Below, piece by piece: positions 1 through 10,979 of a stretch of 64,000 nt of DNA. Where the stretch lies: the NCBI GenBank assembly GCA_021030915.1, contig JAGEMR010000008.1, forward strand, positions 372,501-436,500, read 5' to 3'. Each line of letters begins with the position of its first letter. Positions within the stretch are counted from its first letter, which is position 1. The position numbers and the translations under genes were made by a program. This stretch comes from Astrothelium macrocarpum (lineage: Eukaryota > Ascomycota > Dothideomycetes > Trypetheliales > Trypetheliaceae). Below the pieces are notes generated by a model, which ran no database searches, was not told where the DNA came from, and saw only the letters and a list, made by a program, of their open reading frames with translations.

Positions 1-31
1 AAAAAAACCACATAATTTTAGTCACGTAATC

Positions 32-150
32 TTGAAATCTTCTGTTTGATGAGATACCGGATCGGCCGCGCGGTGGGATGAATAAGCCGATATCGGGACT
101 TCAATTCACCGCGCGGCCGATCCGGCATCTCATCAAACAGAAAATTTCAA
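32..150. repeat. Long near-perfect hairpin (inverted repeat)
   Basis: Arms 32-75 and 107-150 are reverse complements over 44 nt with only about three mismatches, separated by a 31-nt spacer. The arms contain a GC-rich core (GGATCGGCCGCGCGGTG). Transcribed RNA would fold into a very stable stem. It resembles a foldback element or a MITE made almost only of its inverted repeats. No coding sequence is seen in it. Confidence 0.85.
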
Positions 151-391
151 TACCAAAGCACAAGATATTACAGATTCACACGGGTTTACGGAAGGCGGAG
201 TCGGCGGTCATGATTCAGGTCAGGACAGGCAAGGTCGCTTTACGGAAATTCCTGTACGATCCAGGACAAGCAGAAGACGGAGGATGGTGCCAGTTTTGTG
301 GAAACAGTTTGGAGACGGTTCGATTGCGAATGCCAATCTGTATATTAGTACATATTTTATAGGCTTAGCTAGTAAGCCTGGGTATCTAATA

Positions 392-510
392 AACGTCAGT
401 TCTCCGGAGGATCCGTGGCACTTCTTTTGGCTGTGGGGGGAGAGATTATGAGGGAAAAAAAAAGGCCTAGTCAACAGTTGTCACGGATCCTGCGGAGATT
501 GATTGACGTT
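392..510. repeat. Small terminal-inverted-repeat element
   Basis: The left end (392-416, AACGTCAG..TCTCCGGAGGATCCGTG) matches the reverse complement of the right end (482-510) apart from a short indel and one or two mismatches. The interior is about 65 nt and includes an A-run. The size and form fit a miniature inverted-repeat element. No clear target-site duplication could be assigned. Confidence 0.6.
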
Positions 511-652
511 CTGCCGAGGATTTGCCGAGGGTCGGAGCTCGGGGTCCGATATCCGACGCTATCTTGAATGTGGCACGCATCCTGACAGAATTCGTGGAAC
601 AACGTGATCACATCTACAAGTAGGAAGTCAATTTTTGTCAAGCTAAGGTATA

Positions 653-680
653 GACATGAGATGATTGATCATCTCATGTC
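653..680. repeat. Perfect 13-bp palindrome
   Basis: GACATGAGATGAT (653-665) and its exact reverse complement (668-680) are separated by only 2 nt. It could be a hairpin or a dimeric protein-binding site. No gene lies close enough to assign a role. Confidence 0.6.
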
Positions 681-2254
681 CTTTTTTCTTTGCCTTTTGG
701 AGATCACGTGACTTGAGAAACCCTTTGGTTGATCTTGTCGGTCGATTGTCTTTTGCTTCAGAAGCGTCCTGTTTCCTCATCCTCCTCGCTAAAGCCCCAT
801 TCCTGTCAAGGCTGGAACAGCAGTGAACTGTCCAAGATGACTTGAGCTTCTTGATTCCGGAGTCCGATTTTGCCGGTCAATTTTCCTTTGTCACATATTT
901 CTTGTCCATTTTTCAACACTCCGAAAATTTGCGTTCGTGCATATTGCCTGGCTCTTCTGTTTTGCGACCCCCCGATTTCAGTGTGAATACTCGTGCAACT
1001 AACCTCGCGCAATCATAATAATCCAACCGATCATAGCTTCGCTGCAATACCTTATCAGACAGCAGCAAAAACCAATTATTGAAGACCATTGAACAATCCA
1101 ACGCTTACCGAATTCTGCTTCGGTATGAGAGAGGAAGAGTCACCGTCGAAAAAGCATCGTCATTCTAGAACAAGAACGCAAAATGTAAAAATTTCTCGAG
1201 TTGGCGGATTTAGTTCATTTTAAGCTGTATTTCAGTTCAAATTTGAACTATCAACTTGGCCACAAACAGCAAATTTTTGGCCTAAAAATCTAGCAAAGAA
1301 TTTGGTACATTTCAACTAATTTGTAGTTCAAATTTGAACTACAGAGATTGTTCAAATACTAACTAATACATCCAAATTTCTGTGTCTCGCACATGTGCTC
1401 TGATGCGCAAATCCTTTGTGACCGTCTCATCACCATCGTCCGCCTCTTCACTCACCGCCCTCGCCTTTTCCACCTCCTATTCCATCACCTCCTCAGCCGT
1501 ACTTCCAGCGCCATCACCTTCCCCATCCATGCCCACTGCCCGCGTCTCCATGTCCGCCATCTTGACACCGCCCACCTCCGCAGCAGTCCCCCATGCATCG
1601 ATCGCCCTACATATCAGAAGACAATTAATAAAAGACAAGCTCTGGTGACGAATGCGAACAAGTTCTCTGAGCCGTGAGATCATGTCACCCACTTCTCAAC
1701 CACCCCTGACTTAAATCACCAAAAGACTCTCCACCGCGTCCTCAAAGCACCGATTCATCTCCAATATCAACTCGTTTTTCTGTTCACCAATCTTTGACAT
1801 TGCTCTATGCATCCCCTCCGCCTCGCTCTTGTCCTCATTATCCTTCTCTTCCACCCCAAACCGCAAGCTTATCGATGACGATTGCCTTATTTGCTACTGC
1901 TGCACCTTCGAAGTTCCCCCCCCTTGCAGCAGTAAGCGGCGACGATGTAAGCGGGATTGCTGTACCAATTCGAGTCAATTGCAGTGTGAGGTTCCAAAGG
2001 CTCACAAACCCCTCACCAACATCACCACCGCCGCCGTTACCGCTGCCAACCAGACTCTCTTCGTCCCCAAAATAGACTGCGTTGCCTCGCTTTGATCCCC
2101 AAACCATCACCCGCTACCACCAAACCACTCATCACATTTTCTACAACCATACCACGCTCGGCGACCTCCCCAACTCTACTGCTAATGCTTTACCCTTGCC
2201 CTTCCACACAATTGATCACTTTTTCTTTAGAGATCTAAAGTCTAACAAACGATA

Positions 2255-2620
2255 GCATTTTGTCGATGAGGAAGCCAGAACGAAAGAGGCCTGCCGTTCT
2301 CAACACATCTCTGCCTATGAAGATCTGAAATATGATACGCCACAGCCTTTTGTCGGTGAGAAAGCTGAGGTCAAAAAGCCTTACCGCCAAAATGCCCCGC
2401 CGTTTTCAACACATCTCTTCCCATAAAGATCACAAGTCCAAGCTCTCATAACTCGCTCAATTACTCATGCCCATCACTCATGCCCATCACTCATAGCGAT
2501 TCCATACTGATATTGCAATCTGATAGCCCTTCTCTGACGAGGAAACTGAGACCAAAACGCCCCGGCGGTCCTAGCGCATCTCTTCCCATAAAAATCTGTC
2601 AAATCCATCAAATCCTCGCA
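2255..2620 (+). repeat. Degenerate tandem repeat with spacing near 90 bp
   Basis: Three diverged copies of the pattern TTGTCGRTGAGRAAGC...CAACACATCTCTNCC...AAGATC start near 2261, 2351 and 2531. The 180-nt gap before the last copy equals two periods. A 14-bp tandem doublet (CATGCCCATCACTC) lies between them at about 2467-2494. The copies are too diverged and interrupted by stops to be a protein repeat. Confidence 0.55.
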
Positions 2621-3065
2621 ACCCGCGCAATTTCTCTCCCTCATTGCTTACAACGATTCCAATTACCCTCAATAATTAATCGCATTCTCTCGCCTCATCA
2701 TCAACTTGTCCTTAAATACCAACTGATACAATGCCTTCGCCTTTTACCACCGAAAAGGTAGATGGATATCACTCAAGACCTTTCAATTCTTCAAAGGCAC
2801 GCTTACTGCACAACTGCTCATCTCTGTATGTCGACGCTGCCCTTGGATCTCCCATATGGATTCGGCAAGTTCAAGCTTGGGTCATCCCCGGCAGTCCTGC
2901 AGTGTATCTTTCCGGACGGTCTGATTATACAATTGACGGCAAAATGTCATGCTGGACTATACCTATGCTAGTGATAAAACCAGGCGTACGACGTTGAAGA
3001 GGCCCTCTGCGAGATCCAAAGAGTGGTTATAAACAAATGTTTTGGGTTTAAGAATCGAACATGTA

Positions 3066-3090
3066 AGACTAGACAAGACTAGACAAGACT
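3066..3090 (+). repeat. 10-bp tandem repeat
   Basis: AGACTAGACAAGACT is followed by another AGACAAGACT, giving two and a half exact copies of a 10-bp unit. It is a short simple repeat in non-coding DNA. Confidence 0.7.
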
Positions 3091-3459
3091 AAAAGAGTTC
3101 CAATAATCGATAATTTCAGTTCTACCACTTGAGAGGCCCTCAGCCAGAATGGACATCACAAATATCAAACAAGATTATGTTCTACGTTTGACTATTGTGA
3201 CTGCATAGATTGAACAGAGACACGTCCCAAAACGAGACCTTTGAGATATGGCGACGTGTAAAACGGGCCAAAAGAGGATGATGCGAGTAGAGCGCTCACA
3301 GCCTGCACCGCACTAGCCACGTTTGTAGCTGTGATACTGCGGTTGTTCAAGCAGGAAAAAGCAGCGCATGCATACCTTTAAAAAGTATATGGAAAATAGT
3401 GAATGAGATAAAGCAGTCGGTGTGTCAAAAAGAAGTGACCAAGGCTGAACCGTTCAGTC

Positions 3460-4407
3460 TTAATCAACTTTTATTCCCAAACGCTCAGCAACAGTAACAA
3501 ATCCATTCTCATCCTCCTTAATCCACATATCCGGAATATTTTCCTCTCGTAACTCTGGACTCTTTTCCTCCAACGGTCTCTCAACATATATTGCATAGAA
3601 CCCGCACGCCTTTGCACCTTTTAAATCACTTAGATGCGCAGCTACAAGCCCACACTCCTCAGGCTTGACGCCCATCTTCTCTGCCGCTCCGAGATATACC
3701 TTGGGGTTCGGCTTAAAGGATTGAAACATGTCGGAGGAATACGTGTGTTTAAAGGGAATGTTACTGTGCGCTACCAAGTGTTTTATCAAGTCGTTATAAG
3801 TGTTACTAAGGGTAACGGTAGAGAATTTCTTATTAAGCAAGTCCAAGCCACGGCAGGTGTCGGGCCAGGGGGTCAAGCGGTGCCAGACGCGGCCGAGATG
3901 TTTGAGTTGCGACTCATCCCAGAGTGAACCCTCTCCGACTTGGAGCTCCAAAGCATTGGCTTCTTCAAGCGGAATGATCAGGCCGTGTTGTGCGAGGAGT
4001 TTGGGTAGTAATTCAATACGATGCTTATCGACTGCTCTCCAGTCTACGTTGTCATGTTTTGTGATACTATCGCGAACGAATTTCCTCTCTTCTTTGTTCC
4101 ATTCCTGCTTCTGTTAGCCCTGGTATTTGCGATAGTATTCTTTCTTTAGCCACCGACCTCTGCAAATTCAAACCATTGCTCGTATGACTACAAAAGAAAT
4201 TAATTGATATTTTATAAGAATGCTCAACTGGCTGGGGCATACCATCTTCGTCGCTTTAGTTCGAACTTCACTACTAATAGACGACGCATCCGACTTCAGT
4301 GCCTCTTGAGCCGCTCTCCATAGCTCGTCTGCTACTGGCGTCCTCTGGGCTACAGACGTTCCAAAGGTGTCGAAGAAAAGGACACGCAACTGTGGTGTGG
4401 CTGTCAT
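3460..4407 (-). CDS. Type II (L-2-)haloacid dehalogenase-like protein, frame broken or intronised
   Basis: HAD-superfamily hydrolase of the haloacid dehalogenase type II group, which removes halide from 2-haloalkanoates or acts on similar small substrates. Exon 1 (4407-4243) encodes motif I FFDTFGT; a 55-nt intron (4188-4242) follows. The body contains TLSNTYND (motif II), FKPNPKVY (motif III lysine) and VAAHLSDLKGA (motif IV), so the catalytic core is complete and ends at 3460. The problem lies at 4111-4157: after FAE there are 2 extra bases (4156-4157), and the homologous-looking stretch RWLKKEYYRKYQG then meets a TAA (4114-4116). Removing 4111-4157 as a 47-nt GT..AG intron with a weak GTCGGT donor restores one open frame but deletes family-like residues. 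It is either a decaying gene or a gene rescued by a new intron. Confidence 0.75.
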
Positions 4408-4904
4408 ACTAATCTTTTTTATTTGAGTTCCGATCGGAATACATCAGACTTGAGATTGCGTCTCGTCTCACTGTAGCTTGTTTTACTACAAGGAATGATG
4501 GTACTCTCTACAAAGGTCATCAGCTACAGGGAATGCCAAAAAATGGAGAGCGATAAAGATTAAAGGCTTTTGTTCGGATTTACTTTGTTCCACACGATCC
4601 TCCTCAGGCTAGTGCATCTACTTAGCCTGAATCCGATGTCCTTACCTCCGTACTCCACCCGATTTTCCACCACTCTAATCCTCAATACAATGATTTCCTG
4701 ATTTCAACACTAAAAAGGAAGCACCTGAGTGATGAATAATCGGTAGGCGTGCAATTTCGTAAAGAGTGGCTAATGGAGGAGCCATTGACAAACGAATATT
4801 TACCAAACCTTTTGTGAAGCAAACAGCTAAAGTACGAGCAAGAGATGGGCGATCGATCTCCCAAGTAGCTTTTGAACAACCAAATGGTAGGTACAGTTGC
4901 CAGA

Positions 4905-5060
4905 ATAATTGAAGAACAAACACTTGGTGGACGAGTTGCTGATGAATAAGCAATTGGTGGGTGAGTCCCAATGAATGAGCTGCTGATAAGTGAGTAGTTG
5001 GCAGGTAAGTCGCAACAAACGAGCAGCTGATTGATAAACTGATAAATGAGCAGCTGACCA
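4905..5060. repeat. Degenerate GAGCAGCTGATnA-type repeat
   Basis: Successive imperfect units built on (A/C)GAGCAGCTGATGAATAAG with GGTGGGTGAGT spacers. The same word recurs at 6755-6825 and, in the opposite sense, around 10.98-11.42 kb and 12.15-12.26 kb. It behaves as a dispersed low-complexity repeat family, not as coding sequence. Confidence 0.5.
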
Positions 5061-7013
5061 CCAGGCCCATTCCTCAACTTTTTCGCCTCATCCGCCTATC
5101 CATCGCTGACACTCAACTTTATCAACTTCACAATCTCTGTTCCATTCTTCAAGCGGATTTTATGGGGATGTTTCTGGATATGGTGTACTCGACATCCCTG
5201 CTCAACAGGCCTTGTCGTGTCTTCATTCGTTGCCGGACGCATCTTGTTCGCTTGCGGCCTTGCCAGCCAGGTCATGTGCTGTTCCTGACCTGTTCAATAT
5301 AGCCTTAACTATAAACTCTCGTAAACGACGACAATATCAACTGCCAATTTGAATCCTCCAGAGCCGATCCCCCACCAAATTCCGCCAGTATCAGGAGTTG
5401 CGCCACTCATAAACGCTCATGCTGTGAATAGCATTGGGATTACCCTGGAATTGACACTGACGAATCTCTGCTAAGCGGCAGAGCAGAATTCGTTCCTTCT
5501 AGATTCATCGTGACTATCGATTTTCGCATAAGTACGCCGAATTAATTACGGAAGGCTCAGCTGGCACCACAACGCCTGCAGCCAGCCATTGCGCAACAAA
5601 CATCGACTGGGCAAGAAGGCTGTGGACTATTGAATGCGTTTCACCGGCGGGCCATGCCGCATTCTTGTCAGGCAACAGCGGGGTTGAAGAGCGCCTGATG
5701 CAACATGCAGAGGTGCCAGCATCCGCGCAGACACGGCAGGGCAAAGGCTGAGACACGCTCACAACATCAGCGTAAACCACGCCAGGTCGATTAGGCGCCC
5801 GGAACTCTCCCATAGACTGTGGTCGTTCCAAGGCACGCTTTTTTTTTAGTTCCCTCAGGATTGTGTTTGCGCTGCTTCCAACTTCATGGTAACAATATGG
5901 CCAAGAGAAAGATATCAAGAAAGGAGAAAGTGCCGGAGCTAGGTTTCCCTCGTAATGATTTATGGCTAGAAAAAGCCATCGAAGAGTTTGATGGAACAAC
6001 GCCAATTCTCATTTCCTCTTAGAGTTGTTAGGACGTCGCCGCCACCACCTGCCATTACTTCCATCATACGTGCGTTGTGCGTGACAATGTGATAGGTGTG
6101 ACAGTCGTGCTCACATCAAGATGTGGTTCTTTGAGTTTAAAGGCTCGAAAACAAACGCGGTAGTATAATGACGAGGATTCTCGACCTGCTTCTGAATACT
6201 GTCGGTTCCAGACAGCAACAGGTAGTCCATCTTCATCCGGGAAGGGTCTCTTCTCTTCTTCAATGGGACTTGGTGTTAGCCGTCTCGTTTCCAAATCTCG
6301 GTACTTGCTTTCATCAGGGCTTTCAGTTGGCTACTCTGTTCTCGGATCTGGATCTTGACTTAGGTCATGGCTTTCAGTCGGCTGTGTCGTTCCTGAAGTG
6401 CGAGAAATAGGGCGCCAACGCCGCCTGTGGGAGTATACTTCCCAGCGTTGCATCGCTCGCCACTGTTACCCAAAGTTATATGACAACTTGCATTTCACAA
6501 GTTTTTAAACGTTAGGTTTGGTAAGCTTAGTATTGATGAACAAAATTCAAGATCTCGTGAGAGCATAGGTATCAACACAGGATGTACAGCCGAGTTAGGA
6601 CGACCACCAGTTGCGCCCGCCGCAAGGTTGCCATCGGCCAAGTCAACATTGGTGATGCTATTAGACGACGAGACTGCTAGATGACGGTGTGGCAAGATTG
6701 CCGTTCGCCGATCTCATGGGCAGTATTGGCGAGCGTAAGAAACTAGAGCTGTATTGGAATGAGCAGTTGATGAGCAGCCAGTGGATGAGCCGCATTGAAT
6801 GAGCAGCTGAGCAGCTGACAGGAGAGTCATGAATACACAAATGACTTTCATGGACTGAAACAGGACATATCGAATTTGGGTTGATTGATTGATATTCGAT
6901 TGACTCCGTTACTTATCTTTATTGAATGTTGAAAGATTGAGCCTCAGCACCACGGCAAGGTGGAGTCTTGCTGAGGACGGAAGCCGCCTCAAGACTTGAA
7001 AATCCAAATGGAA

Positions 7014-8012
7014 ATCCAAGGAGCTGATCTTCCGCTGTCCTGTATTGCAGTCCGCCGTTATAGGATCCGGTGCCCGCCAGATACGGATGGTCGCCTCGCC
7101 GGTTCTTGGGTCGGTCGCCCGCCGGTTTTGGATGGGTCGGTGCCCCAGCAGCAATTATACCAGTCATACCCACGTAGCATTCATCACGTCGGTAAATGGT
7201 AGCTCATTACGGCCCCTCGTACCGAAATTGTTGTGCTCGGACTTGGCCAGGGAAACTGAGCGCCATATCTCTTCCAAACGCGAGATCGCTGGACTTCGGA
7301 TTTTTCTTTCATAATGAGCTGTAAGCTCATTCTTTTGAAAGATCATTGCTAGGCCTAGTCCCTTGTGCGGGCGCAGTCTATCATGGTCGCCCTAATCGTC
7401 TCATGTTAAATCCATTTGGCATTTACGGCATCAATTGGGGAAAGAATATCCTCTGCAATAATCGTGGCTCATTTGTGTAAGGGCCTCCCCAGTGAATATC
7501 CAACGAGAATGGCATCTTACGATTTGACATATTGTCTGACGATATTTTCCACAATTTCTCTACAATTCTGAATTTTGCTGAGGGTCTTCCCAATAAATGT
7601 CCTATTAAAAAACGTCTCTCACAATTTCACACACCATCTGAGAATATTTTCGCAATTTGTTGCCAGATTTCATTTCGATTGAGGGTCTCTCCAAAGAAGA
7701 GCCTGGCGAAAAAACCTTTTCCGATTTCACACACGATTTAAAAAATATTTTCTGCAATAACTCCACAAACCTTAACTTTGTTGAGGGTCTCCCCAAGTAA
7801 ATAAAATCTCCACAAAGCCTCCAAGTCGCTCACACAGGACTATTGTACCTACTGGGTATTTGTTGTTTTAGCTAGTGAAATTCCATTTCGAATGTCATAC
7901 GACTACGGGCTTATCGCCAAATTGTTCCAATTGCCTTCCTCTTATCTGGGGACCCCCGGATCCTATAACGGCGGACTGCATGGACAGGACGACGGAAAAT
8001 CAGCTCCTTGGA
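7014..8012. mobile_element. Roughly 1-kb element bounded by 57-bp inverted repeats
   Basis: 7014-7070 and 7956-8012 are reverse complements over 57 nt with a handful of mismatches (shared core GCAGTCCGCCGTTATAGGATCCGG). Weaker similarity continues outwards for about 40 nt, for example in the GCCTCA..CTTGA words. No transposase is visible inside. The interior carries the 100-bp tandem array described separately. This fits a non-autonomous DNA transposon or two oppositely oriented copies of one repeat. Confidence 0.55.
7471..7805 (+). repeat. About 100-bp tandem repeat with GAGGGTCTCCCCAA core
   Basis: The core GAGGGTCTCYCCAA recurs near 7481, 7580, 7681 and 7783, a period of 100-103 nt. Each copy is preceded by an AATATTTTCYGCAAT..TTTCACACAC-type segment. 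The copies have diverged 15-30% by eye. A similar core (GAGGGCCTCTCCGCAC) occurs inside the element in the SDR intron near 16238. Confidence 0.6.
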
Positions 8013-8903
8013 TGGCAGCTCAAATCATGAGGCGTCTCTCAACTTTCTTTGGGCCCTTTGCGGCCAAAAGCGAAAGTTTGTCCAGTCTTGTGTCGAAGCA
8101 ATGGTTCAAATTTACTCAAGAGGAATTCCTGGCCGATAGTATTCTTCTAGCAAGACGACTTGCAACAAATGCAACACCACCGCATCGATTTACAAAATCA
8201 CAGCCCATGTATTTTATAAGATCCGGAAAATAGCCTGTACGATGGGGTGTGTTGACGGATCAGACTTCAAAATTTATTGTAGAATGCCGAAATTTCTGGC
8301 AGATTCTCGATGCCGGCCAAAGACTTACTGTATTGATTCAAAGTATCGATGACATAACTGACGATAAATCAACTTTTGTTGGTTTTTTGAAAGTAATCGT
8401 TGTGCTGGAGATTCTGGGTCGGATTTTGCCGTTTGGGGAAAATAATTCTCGTTGAAGCAGATTTTGCTACTGATCGGACAACTGTAGATATTCACTATCC
8501 CAAGCAATCATGCATGATTCCTGGAATTAGGCGCAGAGTAATTGCAAGGATACACGATCTCTTTTGCTGGCGGGTCCGACTGCTTGGCCTCCTTGTCGCT
8601 CTATCCTGACGAGACCGATCCACGGTGAATGCGGTCTTGTCTGCCTCCTGACGGCAGAAAACTCCCTCTCACTCTTGCTCGGTTCCTGCCAAAGAGAAAG
8701 AAATGGCCGTACTCAAAACCCTCGTCTCAGGACCAGCCTGAAAGGGGGATTATAAGCTTCCTCCAACTTATTCGAACTACATCAATCCCCTCCTCCCAAT
8801 GGCAAGCGTAGGCTACATTGAGACACGAATGGACTTGGCCCGGTTGAGAGAAAGGAGATGCTGGGCTGGTAGCTGCATCGACGGACTCTGTGCAAACCTG
8901 CCC

Positions 8904-9080
8904 ATCAACCATCCACTTCCATCAACTATCCACTCCTATCAATCATCCACTCTCATCAATCATTCATTTTTAACAATCATTCATTTTCATCAATCTTCCA
9001 TTCTCATCAATCGTCTATTCTCATCAATTATTCATTTTCATCAATCACTCACTCTCATCAACCATCCACTACCATCAACT
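8904..9080 (+). repeat. 17-bp minisatellite, about 10 copies
   Basis: The repeated unit is TCATCAATCATTCATTT with C/T variation at several positions. About ten contiguous copies cover 177 nt. Changes between units are almost only C-to-T/T-to-C. It is non-coding, immediately before an empty 0.5-kb stretch. Confidence 0.85.
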
Positions 9081-9783
9081 AATATCACGGATATGTGACA
9101 CCATCCAACAAGTCCGATGTATGGATGGAACCTGGCCGCGTGAGGAACCAAATGGCAAAATATTCACCAATGCACACACGTCACATCGACTAGTGCTATT
9201 TCCCTTGCTTGTACGGTCCGTTACAGCATTAATCATACGCAACAGTATCTGATAAGCCACCCTTTAACGCTAAGCACTGTGAACTTGAGCTCGTTGCGGA
9301 AAAAGCAGGTCTGATTGCTGGGAGGAGTTCGCTTATAACGGAGAAAGATTGGCAGGACCAAGGCTCGACTCGTCTCCGGAAATCGGCCAACTGGATCAGA
9401 CTACTACACATGCGCTTGGAAATTGTCACTTTTGGCCACCTACACATGAACAACTGAAGCTCAGCAGCGTGGAGTCAAGGCCACCTGGCCATGTTTGGCG
9501 TGGAATTAGGTCATGAAAACTTTTAGAGAAATAGACAGGAGTGCGCCGACTAGGAAGGGCACAAAGATGAGTAAGAGTAAAGTCAGACCTGCTTCAGATT
9601 GATCTATCCTAGAAGAAGGCACCTACTTGTCGTCTCCTCCATACTCAGATGGGTAGTAGACATATCCACGAGTAATTACTCCTAAAAGAAGAGGATCACC
9701 CTGTGTAGGCTTTGTCGTCAAATGTATGAGCCATACCCTGAACTTAGTGCCGATCGTCAAAAGACTAGCCTGAATCATTGTAC

Positions 9784-10555
9784 CTATATCTTCTGTTGCG
9801 GATGTTAGCCTAAAATTAAAAGTGTTTGACGGGCCATTCATATTTACCTGATGATCCTTGATGAATTGCATCAGCTGATCCGTATCATCCTCTTCATCAT
9901 TAATCGCAACCGATGGACCTAGTCGTTTGTAGTATGGAGCATCAAATTCTTTTGGAAAGAAGCCTGAATACTCCCAATCGACAATAGCTGCAATTTTGAG
10001 TGTATCAGGGTTTACAATAACATTATTTTGAGAATGATCGTTATGACAAAAGACGTATTCTTCCTCAGTTGAAGCCATTTGTAAATTCCAATCATCTATT
10101 GGGGTTTTTCGAAGTAATCGATAAGGAAGAATTATGTGACCCGATACTCCGCCTAATCTGGAGCAGCGAAGAGAGTGCATAGTCTTGATATGTTTCTCCA
10201 GCTCTTGAGTAACAATTATTTTTTCATCATCGGTGAGGGAGTCCATTCCAACACCATCAACATAGTTTGTAATAAGGTAGGCAGAATCGTCGTCTTCGAA
10301 GAAGGTATAGAGGCTCGGTATAGGAATATCAGAATTCTCTTTGATATATTTCAAACTTGCTGCTTCATTAAAAATCCGCTCAATGCCCAGTCTTGGAACA
10401 TGAGTAGTACCCAAAAAGGGGCTTGTCTGCCATTCTCTAGGGCGAAGTGATCGTTTGATAAAAGATTGGTCGACGTGGTAGTACTTTCTCTCAGCTGTGA
10501 TAGCGAAGCAACACTCTTCTCTTCTGGCATTTGCTATTCTGTTGGTGGTAGGCAT
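9784..10555 (-). CDS. Aminoglycoside phosphotransferase-like (APH family) protein
   Basis: Small kinase-fold protein of the APH/choline-kinase type common in filamentous fungi; the substrate is unknown. The start is the ATG at 10555. Visible motifs are EAASLKYI (residues about 65-72, position of the conserved helix), LITNYVDGVGM (hinge), the Brenner motif CHNDHSQNNV and the metal-binding IVDWEYSGFFP. Reading straight through gives 310 codons ending at 9623, but the tail has no family character and begins with GTAAAT. A 55-nt intron (9793-9847, branch GCTAAC, acceptor AACAG) followed by AAG ATA TAG gives a 238-residue protein ending DHQKI, which matches where these proteins usually stop. I favour the spliced form. 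The N-terminal lobe is short. Confidence 0.75.
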
Positions 10556-10979
10556 GATTGGTGGAGACGATTGTGGATATGGTGGATTACTGTCTTGAAA
10601 TCGAATATGGTTGAGAGGCGTGATTAGCGGAGAATGGGTTAGTGTTGTTAAGCTAAAACAGCAGCGATTTGAGTCTAAATTGGCATCGGATTCCCCAGCA
10701 CATCACCTTATTGGCACAATTGAGCATTTCGATTATGAAATTGTGTTTCAATATTCTATCATCTCAGAACAGACAAACCATCGACGTTTGTAACCGCATT
10801 ATTGGTTTAGATTTCCAATTATTCAACTACAATTACCATGTTCTAGCTACACTACTCCCACTGGGCTACTCCGGCGGGTCACATCTGGCCATTTTTGCTG
10901 CAGCTAGTTATCTACAGCCCCAACTATTCATCTAAAATGCTGTCTAATCATCCATTGCGCTGACCGTCTATCTACGCCT

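Larger units (their letters stand above)
1..3459. other. Gene-poor repeat-rich region
   Basis: No protein I recognise is encoded here; the short open frames lack conserved motifs and overlap low-complexity CA/CT-rich DNA (1.4-2.1 kb). It holds the hairpin at 32-150, the inverted-repeat element at 392-510, the palindrome at 653-680, two copies of the palindrome AGTTCAAATTTGAACT (1234-1249 and within 1323-1342), the degenerate repeat at 2255-2620 and a 10-bp tandem repeat at 3066-3090. Confidence 0.6.
4408..9783. other. 5.4-kb region without recognisable genes
   Basis: Short open frames occur (the longest is 163 codons at 5514-6005, minus strand) but none shows a known motif or an intron pattern that extends it. 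The region contains degenerate GAGCAGCTGA-type repeats (4905-5060, 6755-6825), a long inverted repeat at 7014-8012 enclosing a 100-bp tandem array, and a 17-bp minisatellite at 8904-9080. It looks like accumulated mobile-element debris. Confidence 0.5.

Noticed and set aside
1794..2110. Three overlapping 88-93-codon frames
   Set aside because: All lie in CT-rich low-complexity DNA, on both strands, and none has a motif.
5514..6005. 163-codon minus-strand open frame
   Set aside because: No motif, no hydrophobic pattern or intron extension; composition is that of random sequence in a GC-richer patch.
8904..9098. Tandem units considered as CRISPR-like
   Set aside because: Direct contiguous 17-bp units without unique spacers in a eukaryotic genome; a minisatellite.
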